A stretch of 64,000 nucleotides of DNA, taken from the NCBI GenBank assembly GCA_005116955.1, contig SWDI01000001.1:152464-216463 (forward strand). The letters run 5' to 3'. The DNA is from Nitrospira sp. Lineage in GTDB: Bacteria > Nitrospirota > Nitrospiria > Nitrospirales > Nitrospiraceae. Positions 16,597-27,595 of the stretch are shown here, in pieces. How positions within the stretch are numbered: the stretch's first letter is position 1; every line of letters begins with the position of its first letter. The position numbers and the translations under genes were made by a program. The notes under the pieces were generated by a model that ran no database searches, had not been told where the DNA came from, and was given only the letters and a program-made list of their open reading frames with translations.

Positions 16597-17750
16597 GAGT
16601 GTCCGATCGCCTCACGGTCTGGTGTCGACGGATCGCAGTCATGACCCGCAAAGAACTGCTGCAGTTGTTCCGTGATATCCCACTCATGGCATTTCTCATT
16701 TATTCGTTCACGTTGTCTGTGTACGTCACCGGAAATGGCATTCAGACGCAATTGAAGAATGCCGGGCTGCTGGTATCCGATGCCGATCGAAGCGTTTCAT
16801 CGCGCGAATTGATCTCTCGATTTCATTCCCCGTATTTCCGTTTCGACGGCGAACTGACCCACCCGAACGAAGGATTTGTGAGGCTGGACCGAGGTGGGTC
16901 CATGATGGTGTTGGATATTCCCACCCGCTTTCATGAGGCGTTGGTATCGGGCGAGTCGACCGCGGTGCAATTGTTCGTCGACACGACAAACTCGCCGCAA
17001 GGGCTTTCGGCCGCCGGCTATGCCGCTCGTATCGTGGGACAGTTCAGCCAAGAACTGATCATGACACGAAATGGCCAGACGGGTTCGTCTTCGACGACTG
17101 TGCCGATGATCCTGAGCGACCATCGCGTCTGGTTCAATCAAGACCAGAACGAAACATGGTTCGAATCCATCTCGCACCTGTTGCGGATGATCACGATTTT
17201 TGCGGTGTTGCTGCCGGCGGCGGCGTTGGTACGAGAGAAGGAGCGCGGCACGGTGGAGCAACTTCTGGTGTCGCCGCTGACACCGGCGCAAATTATGTTA
17301 CCTAAAGTCGTGGCAATGACATTGGTGATTCTTGGCGCAACAGCGGTGGCCTTGTTCGGAGTCATGCTTCCCGTATTCAGTGTGCCGATCAGAGGAAGCG
17401 TCGCACTGCTGTTCCTCTTGACGGCTCTCTTCATCGTGGCCACAGCGGGGATAGGGGTGTTTGCATCGACCGTCACGAAAAATCAGGCGCAGGTGGGGAT
17501 GATGACGTTGCTCGTGGTTGCCCCCATGCTGTTACTGTCCGGGATTTTCACACCGCTGGAGACGATGCCCGTCTGGGTGCGCTATCTGATGGCACTGTCC
17601 CCGCTTCGATATTTCATCGAAATCGCGACCGGCATTCTGTTGAAAGGTATAGGGCTCGAGATGTTATGGAGTCAGGCCCTGTCGATGCTGGCGTTGGGTG
17701 TATCGCTGTTCGGCTTCGGCATGTGGCGGTTTCGGAGACAGTTTCAGTAA
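16593..17750 (+). CDS. ABC-2 type permease, second subunit
   Basis: Homologue of the preceding permease, 385 residues from ATG 16593, which overlaps the upstream stop as ATGA; longer upstream in-frame starts lie inside the other permease and are unlikely. N-terminal helix (IPLMAFLIYSFTLSVYV), periplasmic domain with STAVQLFVDTT, then a membrane half with LVREKERGTVEQLLVSPLTP and a terminal helix group ending FGMWRFRRQFQ. It closes the TolC/adaptor/ATPase/permease/permease operon. The N-ATPase operon starts 48 bases later, but no clear terminator separates them. Confidence 0.9.
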   Translation: MRVSDRLTVWCRRIAVMTRKELLQLFRDIPLMAFLIYSFTLSVYVTGNGIQTQLKNAGLLVSDADRSVSSRELISRFHSPYFRFDGELTHPNEGFVRLDRGGSMMVLDIPTRFHEALVSGESTAVQLFVDTTNSPQGLSAAGYAARIVGQFSQELIMTRNGQTGSSSTTVPMILSDHRVWFNQDQNETWFESISHLLRMITIFAVLLPAAALVREKERGTVEQLLVSPLTPAQIMLPKVVAMTLVILGATAVALFGVMLPVFSVPIRGSVALLFLLTALFIVATAGIGVFASTVTKNQAQVGMMTLLVVAPMLLLSGIFTPLETMPVWVRYLMALSPLRYFIEIATGILLKGIGLEMLWSQALSMLALGVSLFGFGMWRFRRQFQ

Positions 17751-19605
<1,855 letters not shown>

Positions 19606-19609
<4 letters not shown>

Positions 19610-19875
19610 AAAGCGAGAATCAATTGAAGGAGGAGGTGACCAAGCAGATCCGCCGCATGAAGCAAGCGGAAGAAGACAGACCTACTCTGCTGAGACAGAC
19701 CGTGTATCTGGGGACCTTGGGGTTGCTGTTTGTCGTGCCCGTGATCGTCGGTGCCTATGTCGGCCAATGGCTGGACAGTTTGGTCCCCGGGTATTCGATG
19801 CGCTGGACGCTGAGTCTGATTGTTCTCGGTGTGGGTATCGGCGCCATGAGCGTTTATTTGAACGTGAGGGAATAA
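19606..19875 (+). CDS. atpQ: N-ATPase accessory membrane protein AtpQ (ATPase gene-1 family)
   Basis: Small protein of 89 residues: a charged N-terminal helix (EEVTKQIRRMKQAEED), then two membrane segments (TLGLLFVVPVIVGAYVGQWL and LSLIVLGVGIGAMSVYL), the pattern of the AtpI/AtpZ-like gene-1 family found in N-ATPase operons as AtpQ. Related proteins help assemble the c-ring or bind Mg2+; the exact role is not proven. In typical N-ATPase operons a second small protein, AtpR (three helices with a conserved Arg), follows, but here atpB starts three bases after this stop, so AtpR is missing from the operon. Confidence 0.82.
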
Positions 19876-19878
19876 CGG

Positions 19879-20568
19879 ATGGGATCGTCCGATCTGTTGA
19901 CAGAGGCGGGGGTGCGGCTTGGACCGGTCGTGTTAGCGGAACCGGTCCTCACGACATGGGGCATCATGTTCGCTCTCATCGTGGGGTCTTGGATCGGAAC
20001 GAGGCGGCTGAGCCTCGATCCTGGGCCGGTCCAAGTTGTCTTGGAAGGGTTGCTCGGTGCGGCGGATGAGGCGATTCGAGGCGTGCTGCCCGCACAGACG
20101 GCGCGGCTGCTGCCTTTCATTGCCACGCTCTGGCTGTTCATCATGGTGGCTAATCTGTCCGGTCTGATCCCCGGTGTCCACGCTCCGACCGGTGACCTGT
20201 CGACGACTGCGGCGCTGGCCGTCATCGTGTTTCTTTCGGTGCACTGGTTCGGCATCCGCTCAGAGGGCATCCGAGCGTATCTGCGTCACTATTTGGTTCC
20301 CATGCCGATCATGCTCCCGTTCCACCTCATGAGTGAACTCACCCGTACCCTCGCCCTTGCCATCCGGCTGTTCGGCAATATCATGAGTCTCGAAATGGCG
20401 GCACTGTTGGTGCTGCTCGTGGCAGGCTTTTTGGTGCCGATTCCATTGTTGATCTTGCACATCATCGAAGCGCTGATCCAGGCCTATATCTTCGGTATGC
20501 TCGCCTTGATCTATATCGCAGGTGCAATTCACTCACAAGAATCTAGAAAACCTCAAGCACAGGAGTGA
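19879..20568 (+). CDS. atpB: N-type F-ATPase subunit a
   Basis: Stator channel subunit of Fo, 229 residues, five to six membrane helices. The essential Arg is present in the signature helix ELTRTLALAIRLFGNIMSLE, followed by the last helix pair ending AYIFGMLALIYIAGAI, where subunit a forms the ion half-channels against the c-ring. The start ATG follows atpQ by three bases. The stop TGA lies two bases before the atpE start, with CAGGAG shared as its ribosome-binding site. The C-terminus (HSQESRKPQAQE) is a short hydrophilic tail. Confidence 0.93.
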   Translation: MGSSDLLTEAGVRLGPVVLAEPVLTTWGIMFALIVGSWIGTRRLSLDPGPVQVVLEGLLGAADEAIRGVLPAQTARLLPFIATLWLFIMVANLSGLIPGVHAPTGDLSTTAALAVIVFLSVHWFGIRSEGIRAYLRHYLVPMPIMLPFHLMSELTRTLALAIRLFGNIMSLEMAALLVLLVAGFLVPIPLLILHIIEALIQAYIFGMLALIYIAGAIHSQESRKPQAQE

Positions 20569-20570
20569 TC

Positions 20571-20840
20571 ATGCGTGACATCAGCTGGTTTGCCCTTGCC
20601 TCGACAGTCGTTGCCGCGTTGGCTATTGCGATCGGAACCATGATTCCGGCGATGGCAATGGGGCGCGCCATCAGCCAGGCATTGGAAGCGCTGGCGAGGC
20701 AGCCTGAAGCAGAACGCTCGATAACCCGAGCGCTGTTTATCGGCCTCGCCATGATTGAGTCGCTGGCGATTTACTGTCTGGTGATCGTCTTGATCATTCT
20801 CTTTAGAAATCCGTTGCTCGAATACATGCTGAAGCCATGA
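20571..20840 (+). CDS. atpE: N-type F-ATPase subunit c
   Basis: Rotor-ring subunit of 89 residues with two membrane helices joined by the conserved polar loop ARQPEAERS. The ion-binding carboxylate is Glu 63 in GLAMIESLAIYCLVIVL. Compared with the sodium-binding c subunit of Ilyobacter tartaricus, Glu, Ser and Tyr of the site are kept (E63, S64, Y68), but the helix-1 Gln position is Met 30 and the Thr position is Leu 65. So the full sodium-ligand set is not present and the coupling ion is uncertain; a proton is plausible. CAGGAG precedes the ATG by six bases. Confidence 0.93.
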   Translation: MRDISWFALASTVVAALAIAIGTMIPAMAMGRAISQALEALARQPEAERSITRALFIGLAMIESLAIYCLVIVLIILFRNPLLEYMLKP

Positions 20841-20899
20841 CCGATGGTTGGCGTACGCGTTCTACCGCTGTCCACGCGGGGAACTGAGGAGGGTGACCC

Positions 20900-21646
20900 G
20901 TGGAACTGGATTGGACGACGTTCATACTCGAACTGGTCAACTTTCTGGTCCTGATCTGGCTCCTTAACCGATTTCTGTATAAACCCGTACTGAAAGTCAT
21001 CGCCCAGCGCAAGACTGCCATTCAAAAGACGCAGGCGGATGCAGAACAGATGTGGAGCGATGCGGAGACGTTACGGGGCCAATACGAGAATCGTCTCGCA
21101 GACTGGGAGCAGGAAAAAGACAAGGCTCGCGCAAAGCTGCGTGACGAAATCAGCGCCGAACGGAATCGGCAGCTGGACGCGCTTCGTACAGAACTCGATC
21201 AGGAGCGACAAAAAGCCGCTGCGGTCGAACAACGGCGGTTGAAAGATTTCACGCAACAGACCGAGATTTCCGCCATCGCACAAGGGGCAACATTCGCGAG
21301 TCGACTCCTGTCACGCCTGGGGGGGGTGGAGTTGGAACGAAGGATTATTGACTTGGTGGTGGAGGATCTTGCCGGTCTATCCCAGGACAAGATTCGAGCC
21401 ATCCGGTCTGTGCCGGTCACGACAGGGCTTGCGATGAGGATTACGAGCGGGTATCCACTCGACACGACCCAGCGGAAGGTCCTCGGAGACGCCTGCCGAA
21501 CGCTGATGGGACGCGAGGTGTCCTGCGAATTTCTCGAAGACAGGAATCTTATCGCCGGCTTACGGATCAGTTTTGGATCCTGGGTCCTTCGCGCCAATGT
21601 GCAAGACGAAATGAGCTTTTTTGCCGAATCGTCGCGCCATGCTTAG
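20900..21646 (+). CDS. atpF: N-type F-ATPase subunit b fused to a delta-like domain
   Basis: Peripheral stalk of 248 residues, much longer than a normal b subunit (about 160). One N-terminal membrane helix ([19 protein letters not shown]), a long Ala/Glu/Arg/Gln coiled coil (about 35-130), then from about residue 145 a domain resembling the C-terminal part of subunit delta ([20 protein letters not shown], then [20 protein letters not shown]). This explains why no separate delta gene (atpH) is in the operon. GTG 20900 has GAGGAGGGTG upstream. It overlaps atpA by eight bases. Confidence 0.9.
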   Translation: MELDWTTFILELVNFLVLIWLLNRFLYKPVLKVIAQRKTAIQKTQADAEQMWSDAETLRGQYENRLADWEQEKDKARAKLRDEISAERNRQLDALRTELDQERQKAAAVEQRRLKDFTQQTEISAIAQGATFASRLLSRLGGVELERRIIDLVVEDLAGLSQDKIRAIRSVPVTTGLAMRITSGYPLDTTQRKVLGDACRTLMGREVSCEFLEDRNLIAGLRISFGSWVLRANVQDEMSFFAESSRHA

Positions 21647-23126
21647 TCAATCAATCGCATCGAATCAGGTGCTGGCAGGTCAGGCCGTGTGGCTCCGTGA
21701 CTATCGGTTCAGCCTGCGGGTCTCCGAACAAGGGATTGTCGTGTCGGTCGGGGATGGCATCGCTTGGATCGAGGGTTTGCCATCGGCAGCGATGGATGAA
21801 ATCCTTGATCTCGAAGATGGCAGCCGCGCCATGGTGTTTCAGCTGGAAGCGCACATCGTCGGCGCCATTCTGCTCGAACAGACCGACCGACTGACTGCCG
21901 GTACGATCGCGCATCTGTCCGGCCGGCGCATGGGCATCCCGACCGGGGAGGCTCTGATTGGTCGAGTCATCGACCCCTTGGGAAATCCACTCGATGGATT
22001 AGACCATCCGGAATGTTCAGCCACTCGCCAGCTGGACATTCTTTCGCCACCGATTACAGCACGCGACTTCGTCCATAAACCGCTGTATACGGGAAACAAG
22101 ATCGTGGATACGCTGATTCCCATCGGCAAGGGCCAGCGCCAATTGATCATCGGGGACAATGGGCTCGGGAAAAGCTCCTTAGCCATCGACGCAGTCATCA
22201 ATCAACGAAACCAAGGGGTGCGCTGTGTCTATGTCCTGGTTGGTCAGAAGCGATCGAGCGTTGTTGACACGATCGAAACCCTTCGGCAGTCCGGTTCATT
22301 GATGTATACCGTGCTTGTTGTCGCAGAGGCGACGTCGCTGCCTGGCCTCAAATTCATGGCTCCGTTTGCGGGATGTGCTGTGGCGGAATCCTGGATGTGG
22401 GAGGGGCACGACACGCTGGTGGTGTACGACGATCTGACGATGCACGCGGAAGCCTATCGTGAGCTCTCGTTGCTCCTTCGGCGCCCACCAGGCCGAGAGG
22501 CCTATCCCGGCGATATCTTTTTTCTTCACTCTCGTCTGCTTGAACGATCGACCTGTCTTGCTCCGGCGCATGGGGGCGGCAGTATGACGGCCTTGCCGAT
22601 CGTCGAGACGAAGGAGGGAGAAATCGCAGCCTATATTCCCACGAATCTGATCTCGATCACCGATGGACAGATCTATCTCGATAAACGACTCTTCGCGTCA
22701 AGCATTCTTCCCGCCATCGATGTGACGAGATCCGTGTCACGTGTCGGGGGGAAGGGGCAGCATCAGCGAATCAAAGAAAAGGCCGGGCGCATGAAGTTGG
22801 ATTATCTCCAATTCCTCGAGTTGGAGGTCTTCACCAGATTCGGATCGCGTCTTGAGGCGTCGATGGAAGCGAAGATTGCACGGGGCCGTGTCCTGCGGGA
22901 ATTGCTGAAGCAGGATAGGCTGGCTCCCCTGCCGATAGAGTTTCATCTGGCCTGGTTGACAGGATTTCAGCATGGTCTCTTCGATAAGGTTCCTGTGGCA
23001 TCGATTCCTGCCTTGCTTGACTCTCTCGCGATGCGTGTGAGGGAGAGCGATCTCACGTTGGAAAGTCGTGAAGAAGAATGGATAGAAGCTGTGAGTCATT
23101 GGCTCGACCAGCACATGGCGCCATGA
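21639..23126 (+). CDS. atpA: N-type F-ATPase subunit alpha
   Basis: Non-catalytic nucleotide-binding subunit of F1, 495 residues, the usual length. Beta-barrel start ([19 protein letters not shown]), P-loop GDNGLGKSS in place of the common [28 protein letters not shown] in the Walker B region, and the Arg-finger region ([16 protein letters not shown]). The start ATG 21639 overlaps the end of atpF; a longer frame from 21621 lies within atpF. The stop overlaps the atpG start as ATGA. The substituted P-loop is common in N-ATPase alpha chains, whose sites exchange nucleotide slowly or not at all. Confidence 0.93.
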   Translation: MLSQSIASNQVLAGQAVWLRDYRFSLRVSEQGIVVSVGDGIAWIEGLPSAAMDEILDLEDGSRAMVFQLEAHIVGAILLEQTDRLTAGTIAHLSGRRMGIPTGEALIGRVIDPLGNPLDGLDHPECSATRQLDILSPPITARDFVHKPLYTGNKIVDTLIPIGKGQRQLIIGDNGLGKSSLAIDAVINQRNQGVRCVYVLVGQKRSSVVDTIETLRQSGSLMYTVLVVAEATSLPGLKFMAPFAGCAVAESWMWEGHDTLVVYDDLTMHAEAYRELSLLLRRPPGREAYPGDIFFLHSRLLERSTCLAPAHGGGSMTALPIVETKEGEIAAYIPTNLISITDGQIYLDKRLFASSILPAIDVTRSVSRVGGKGQHQRIKEKAGRMKLDYLQFLELEVFTRFGSRLEASMEAKIARGRVLRELLKQDRLAPLPIEFHLAWLTGFQHGLFDKVPVASIPALLDSLAMRVRESDLTLESREEEWIEAVSHWLDQHMAP

Positions 23127-23974
23127 GCAAACGACGCGACATCGAGGATCAGATCCGCTCGCTCGGTGAGATCAGCGCTATCATGAGCGCCATGAAAAAC
23201 CTCGCGCTGATGGAGATACAGAAGCTGACCCGGCTGTTGTCTGCGCAGGAACGCGTGGTGGCAAGCATGCAGGAGGCTGGTGCCGATTTTCTCATGTTTT
23301 ACCCCGACGCGCTGCCGCCCACGGAGGGCGGCAGGCCACTCTATGTCGTGATCGGTTCAGAACGAGGGTTTTGCGGTGATTTCAATGAACAGTTGCTTGC
23401 ACATACTCAAGGAGCGCTGCAGCTCATGGGAGGTAGAGGTCCAGTCCTCTTGACGGTGGGTCAAAAGCTGACAGCGCGGATTTCGGACGGTCAGTATGTA
23501 CCGATATCCGTCGAGGGAGCGTCTGTTGCGGAAGAAGTCCAGTCGGTATTGATTCGGGTGATGGATCACATCCATGAGTCGCAGAGACAAGAACCATCAG
23601 CCCGACCTTTAACAATCACGGTCGTTTCGCATGCCTTAGAAACAGACGGTGCGTTTAGTCAAACCCTCCGACCATTCGAGCTGCTTCCTGGCAAGACAGC
23701 TCGTTTCGCGGATCCGCCGTTCCTGAATCTGCCCCCGCCTGTATTCCTAGCTGAGTTGATTGATCTCTACTTCTATTCCTTCTTACATAAGATCTTTTAT
23801 AGCGCCCTTTTGGCGGAGAACCGTGCTCGGGTATCCCATCTGGAAGGCGCGATACAGCGGCTTGAAAAAGAAATATCAGGATTAGAATTGAAACGTAATA
23901 TTCTTCGGCAAGAAGAGATTACGGAAGAAATCGAACTACTTATGCTGAGTGCGGAACAGCGCCGTGAACAATAA
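23123..23974 (+). CDS. atpG: N-type F-ATPase subunit gamma
   Basis: Central rotor shaft, 283 residues. N-terminal coiled-coil helix [20 protein letters not shown] with [13 protein letters not shown], a Rossmann-like middle domain beginning [20 protein letters not shown] (the gamma signature GSDRGLCG variant), and a C-terminal helix ([20 protein letters not shown] and [20 protein letters not shown]) that runs up into the alpha/beta head. It is the last gene of the operon; about 230 bases without a gene follow before the glycogen-related genes. Confidence 0.93.
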   Translation: MSKRRDIEDQIRSLGEISAIMSAMKNLALMEIQKLTRLLSAQERVVASMQEAGADFLMFYPDALPPTEGGRPLYVVIGSERGFCGDFNEQLLAHTQGALQLMGGRGPVLLTVGQKLTARISDGQYVPISVEGASVAEEVQSVLIRVMDHIHESQRQEPSARPLTITVVSHALETDGAFSQTLRPFELLPGKTARFADPPFLNLPPPVFLAELIDLYFYSFLHKIFYSALLAENRARVSHLEGAIQRLEKEISGLELKRNILRQEEITEEIELLMLSAEQRREQ

Positions 23975-24203
23975 TCCAGAATTCTGTAGTTGCAATAGGC
24001 GGTATGCCGAAATGTTACGATCCAGCCGAAAGAATCCCTGCCCAACCAGCAAAACAGGTTTTCACCAGGTTGAACTGCGGCGCAGTTCAGAATTGGCAAC
24101 TCAAGGCTTTGAATGGCCGACCACGCATACTTCTCACATCCCAATCTTGACCTGTCGGAGTGGAACGTGCACAGATACTGAACTGTAAGAAGGAGATCCT
24201 GAG

Positions 24204-24626
24204 GTGATGGAATCAAAGTCCATGTTGCCTAAAGTGGGAATCGGGCGACGCTGCGGCGCGATCCAAGCCAATGTCGATCGGTACCGTGCGCTGATGAATG
24301 ATGAATTGTATGAGGAACTCGTTGCGCTTGGGAAAGAGCTCGCGGGGGTCAAGATCTGCCATCTGAATTCCACGGCGGCGGGTAGCGTGGCGGCGTTATT
24401 AGCCCGGTACGTGCCCATGCTGCAGGCGCTGGGCATTCAAGCGGACTGGCGTCTGATTCACGGTGAGCTCGAATTCTTTGCCAGCACCAAGGCGTTTCAC
24501 AATGCCCTGCAAGGTGGACATGACGAACTGCGAAAGCCCGAGCAGGAACTCAATCTATGTGTGAACAAACGCAGCACGAAGGCTTTGGGGAATGCTTACA
24601 AGAAGCACGTGGTGCAAACCATATGA
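24204..24626 (+). CDS. N-terminal fragment of a trehalose synthase (TreT)-type glycosyltransferase
   Basis: Product of about 140 residues that matches only the start of GT4-family trehalose synthases: KICHLNSTA corresponds to [28 protein letters not shown] to the family's LG-D-W-VI-G--EFF-VT, and [10 protein letters not shown] is the family signature. The substrate-loop motif GGGVAE is changed (AAGSVAALL). The remaining two thirds, including the nucleotide-sugar-binding domain, is missing, and the tail (about residues 112-140) is unrelated. It is therefore unlikely to transfer sugar. It overlaps the phosphorylase start as ATGA and has AAGGAG upstream, so it is translated. Start may be GTG 24204 or ATG 24207. 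Confidence 0.7.
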   Translation: MMESKSMLPKVGIGRRCGAIQANVDRYRALMNDELYEELVALGKELAGVKICHLNSTAAGSVAALLARYVPMLQALGIQADWRLIHGELEFFASTKAFHNALQGGHDELRKPEQELNLCVNKRSTKALGNAYKKHVVQTI

Positions 24627-26356
24627 CAGACCGGCCCGATAACGTGCTGGTCGCCTATTTCTCGATGGAGATCGGCTTAGAATCCGGGATGCCGACCTAT
24701 GCGGGAGGGCTTGGGGTGCTCGCCGGCGACACGATTCGTTCGGCCGCTGACCTCGAAGTGCCGATGGCGGCAGTGTCGCTGATCCACCGTCGCGGATACT
24801 TTTTCCAGCGGTTGGATGCGCAGGGGCATCAAAGTGAGGAAGCCGTCGCCTGGCCGGTCAATGATTTTGCGGAACGGATCGATGCGCAGGCCACGGTTGA
24901 GATCGAAGGTCGCACAGTCCATGTCAGGGCCTGGAGATACCGCGTCACCGGCGAGTCCGGCCATGTGGTTCCGGTGTATCTGCTCGATACCGATGTGAGC
25001 GACAACCAGCCCTGGGATCGAACGCTGACGGATGTGCTCTATGGAGGCGATGATCATTATCGCTTCTGTCAGGAAGTGGTCCTGGGGGTTGGAGGTTTCC
25101 GACTCTTGCGGGCTCTCGGGTACAAAAACATCCGCCGATTTCATATGAATGAAGGGCACGCCGCCTTGCTCGTCCTTGCGCTTGGCGAGGAGAAACTCGT
25201 CGCGCAGAACCAGGCGGATTCACTTTCCAACGAGTTGATCGAGACCATCCGTGAACAATGCGTCTTCACGACCCATACCCCGGTGCCGGCGGGGCACGAT
25301 AAGTTTCCCGGGACGCTCGCGCGCCAGGTGCTCGGCGATCGGTGGTGGCAGCTGCTGAAGTCCTGTGGCGCTGGGGAGACACTCAATCTGACGCAAGTGG
25401 CGCTGCGGGGGTCTCGCTATGTCAATGGGGTGGCGATGAAGCATGGGGAAGTGTCGCACAGCATGTTCCCCGGCTACCCGATCCATTCCATTACCAACGG
25501 AGTGCACGCGATCACGTGGACCGCTCCATCGTTCCAGAAGCTCTTCGATGCCCATCTACCGGACTGGCGGCGCGATCAACTTTCACTGCGCTATGCCGTG
25601 AGTATTCCCGCTTCGGAGATCTGGGCGGCCCATGCGGAAGCCAAGCGCACGTTGGTCGAGCATGTGAATCGGGAAGCGAACGCGGGTTTTGATCGCGATG
25701 TGTTGACGATCGGATTTGCCCGCCGGTTTGCGGCCTACAAACGGGCCGGCCTGATCTTTCAGGATCTCGCACGGCTCCAGCAGATTGTCCGAGCCGCAGG
25801 ACCGATCCAGATCGTCTTTGCCGGAAAGGCGCATCCGCACGACCGTGAGGGCAAGGACCTGATCGCGCATATTCATGCAATGCGGGATGCGCTGCATGGC
25901 AGCATCAACATGGCCTACCTGGCTAACTATGACATGGAGGTAGCCAAGATGTTCTGTGCCGGTGTGGATGTCTGGCTCAATACACCATTGCCGCCACTTG
26001 AGGCCTCAGGAACCAGTGGGATGAAAGCGGCCGTGAACGGAGTGCCAAGCCTGAGCGTGCTGGATGGCTGGTGGATCGAGGGTCACCTCGAAGGTGTGAC
26101 TGGTTGGGCGATCGGCGATCGGGTGGAATCTTGCATGGAGCCGAGTGGGAATATGGACGCCTGCCATGCCGCGGCGCTATACGACAAACTGGAGCAAAAA
26201 GTCTTGCCCTGTTTCTACAAGGACCGTGAACGTTTTATCGAGATCATGCGGCAGGCCATTGCATTGAACGGTGGGTTCTTCAATACTCAGAGAATGATGG
26301 CCCAATATCTTCACAATGCCTACAGACTGGTTGGAGAATATGTTCGTCGGGGCTGA
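24623..26356 (+). CDS. glgP: Alpha-glucan (glycogen) phosphorylase, short form
   Basis: Releases glucose 1-phosphate from glycogen or other alpha-glucans. 577 residues, the short GT35 type that lacks the N-terminal extension of E. coli GlgP (about 800). Visible landmarks: [20 protein letters not shown] and GGLGVLAGD at the N-terminus; [23 protein letters not shown]; the pyridoxal-phosphate loop [20 protein letters not shown], whose Lys binds the cofactor. ATG 24623 overlaps the upstream fragment as ATGA. It is followed by acetate kinase and phosphoketolase, so glycogen can feed a substrate-level phosphorylation route. Confidence 0.92.
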   Translation: MTDRPDNVLVAYFSMEIGLESGMPTYAGGLGVLAGDTIRSAADLEVPMAAVSLIHRRGYFFQRLDAQGHQSEEAVAWPVNDFAERIDAQATVEIEGRTVHVRAWRYRVTGESGHVVPVYLLDTDVSDNQPWDRTLTDVLYGGDDHYRFCQEVVLGVGGFRLLRALGYKNIRRFHMNEGHAALLVLALGEEKLVAQNQADSLSNELIETIREQCVFTTHTPVPAGHDKFPGTLARQVLGDRWWQLLKSCGAGETLNLTQVALRGSRYVNGVAMKHGEVSHSMFPGYPIHSITNGVHAITWTAPSFQKLFDAHLPDWRRDQLSLRYAVSIPASEIWAAHAEAKRTLVEHVNREANAGFDRDVLTIGFARRFAAYKRAGLIFQDLARLQQIVRAAGPIQIVFAGKAHPHDREGKDLIAHIHAMRDALHGSINMAYLANYDMEVAKMFCAGVDVWLNTPLPPLEASGTSGMKAAVNGVPSLSVLDGWWIEGHLEGVTGWAIGDRVESCMEPSGNMDACHAAALYDKLEQKVLPCFYKDRERFIEIMRQAIALNGGFFNTQRMMAQYLHNAYRLVGEYVRRG

Positions 26357-26383
26357 GGGTAGATCCATTGAGATGGAACCATC

Positions 26384-27595
26384 ATGACAGAGTCTGCCTC
26401 GGCTTCTCATGCCGGCTCAATTTTGGTGATCAATGGAGGATCGTCGACGCTCAAGTTTGCCCTCTTTCGGGACGGGGCGATACCCGTCCGTGAGCTGTCC
26501 GGTTCGATCGACCGCATCGGGGCACCGGAAGCGACGCTTACGTGGACGAAGGATAGAGCCGCTACTGTCGAGCGCCAGCCGATCAAGGCATCCAACCACG
26601 TTGCCTGTATCGAACCGCTGTTATCCGCCCTCGGGAACAAAGCCGTGCAGAATCCACTGGTGGCGATAGGACATCGGGTCGTCCATGGCGGTCGGCATTA
26701 TCGTGAACCGCACATGGTGACACCGGTTGTCATGGAGGAGCTGCAACGATTGAGCGCATATGATCCGGAACATCTTCCCGCTGAGATCGAATTGATCAAG
26801 GGCTTTGCGCAACGATATCCTCATCTGCCGCAAGTCGCCTGCTTCGACACCGCATTTCACCGCGACATGCCCAGGGTGGCATGTCTCCTCACAATTCCAC
26901 GACGGTATGAAAAGCTAGGCCTCCAACGATACGGGTTTCATGGGTTGTCCTATGCTTTTCTGATGAGAGAACTGGAGCGGGTTGGGGCTCCCTATGAGGT
27001 CAAAGGCCGCATCATCCTCGCTCATCTTGGAAACGGAGCCAGTATGGCGGCGGTAAAGGCCGGAAAGGCGGTCGATACGAGCATGGGTTTTTCTCCCGCT
27101 TCCGGCCTGCCGATGAGCCGCCGATCGGGGGATCTCGACCCGGGGCTCGTTGCCTATCTGGCTCGGACAGAGGGCATGAGGGCGGAGCAGTTTCACAAGA
27201 TGGTGAATACGGAATCAGGCTTGCTCGGGATCTCGGAAACGAGTTCCGACATGCGCGATCTCCTCAAGCAAGAGCAGGATGATCAACGAGCCGCCGAAGC
27301 GGTCGCGCTGTTTTGCTATCAGGCGAAAAAATGGATCGGGGCACTCACGGCGACGCTAGGAGGATTGGACACCCTGGTCTTCACAGCAGGCATCGGCGAA
27401 CACTCACCAGTCATCCGCGCCCGCATCTGCGACGGCTTGGAATTTCTCGGCGTCGCGCTCGATACAGTGCGCAACGAGGCCGGTGAGGCCGTGATTTCTA
27501 GCGAAGGCAGTAGGGTGACCGTGCGAGTCATTCATACGGATGAAGAAAGTGAGATTGCCCGGTCCGTGCTGGAGATGATCGGAGCAAAGTCGTGA
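26384..27595 (+). CDS. ackA: Acetate kinase
   Basis: Converts acetyl phosphate and ADP to acetate and ATP. 403 residues, the normal length. Family motifs: [11 protein letters not shown] near the N-terminus (usual NxGSSS), [58 protein letters not shown] and [10 protein letters not shown]. It lies 27 bases after the phosphorylase gene and overlaps the phosphoketolase start by four bases (GTGA), so the enzyme that makes acetyl phosphate and the one that uses it are translated together. The N-terminus carries a ten-residue Ser/Ala extension. Confidence 0.96.
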   Translation: MTESASASHAGSILVINGGSSTLKFALFRDGAIPVRELSGSIDRIGAPEATLTWTKDRAATVERQPIKASNHVACIEPLLSALGNKAVQNPLVAIGHRVVHGGRHYREPHMVTPVVMEELQRLSAYDPEHLPAEIELIKGFAQRYPHLPQVACFDTAFHRDMPRVACLLTIPRRYEKLGLQRYGFHGLSYAFLMRELERVGAPYEVKGRIILAHLGNGASMAAVKAGKAVDTSMGFSPASGLPMSRRSGDLDPGLVAYLARTEGMRAEQFHKMVNTESGLLGISETSSDMRDLLKQEQDDQRAAEAVALFCYQAKKWIGALTATLGGLDTLVFTAGIGEHSPVIRARICDGLEFLGVALDTVRNEAGEAVISSEGSRVTVRVIHTDEESEIARSVLEMIGAKS

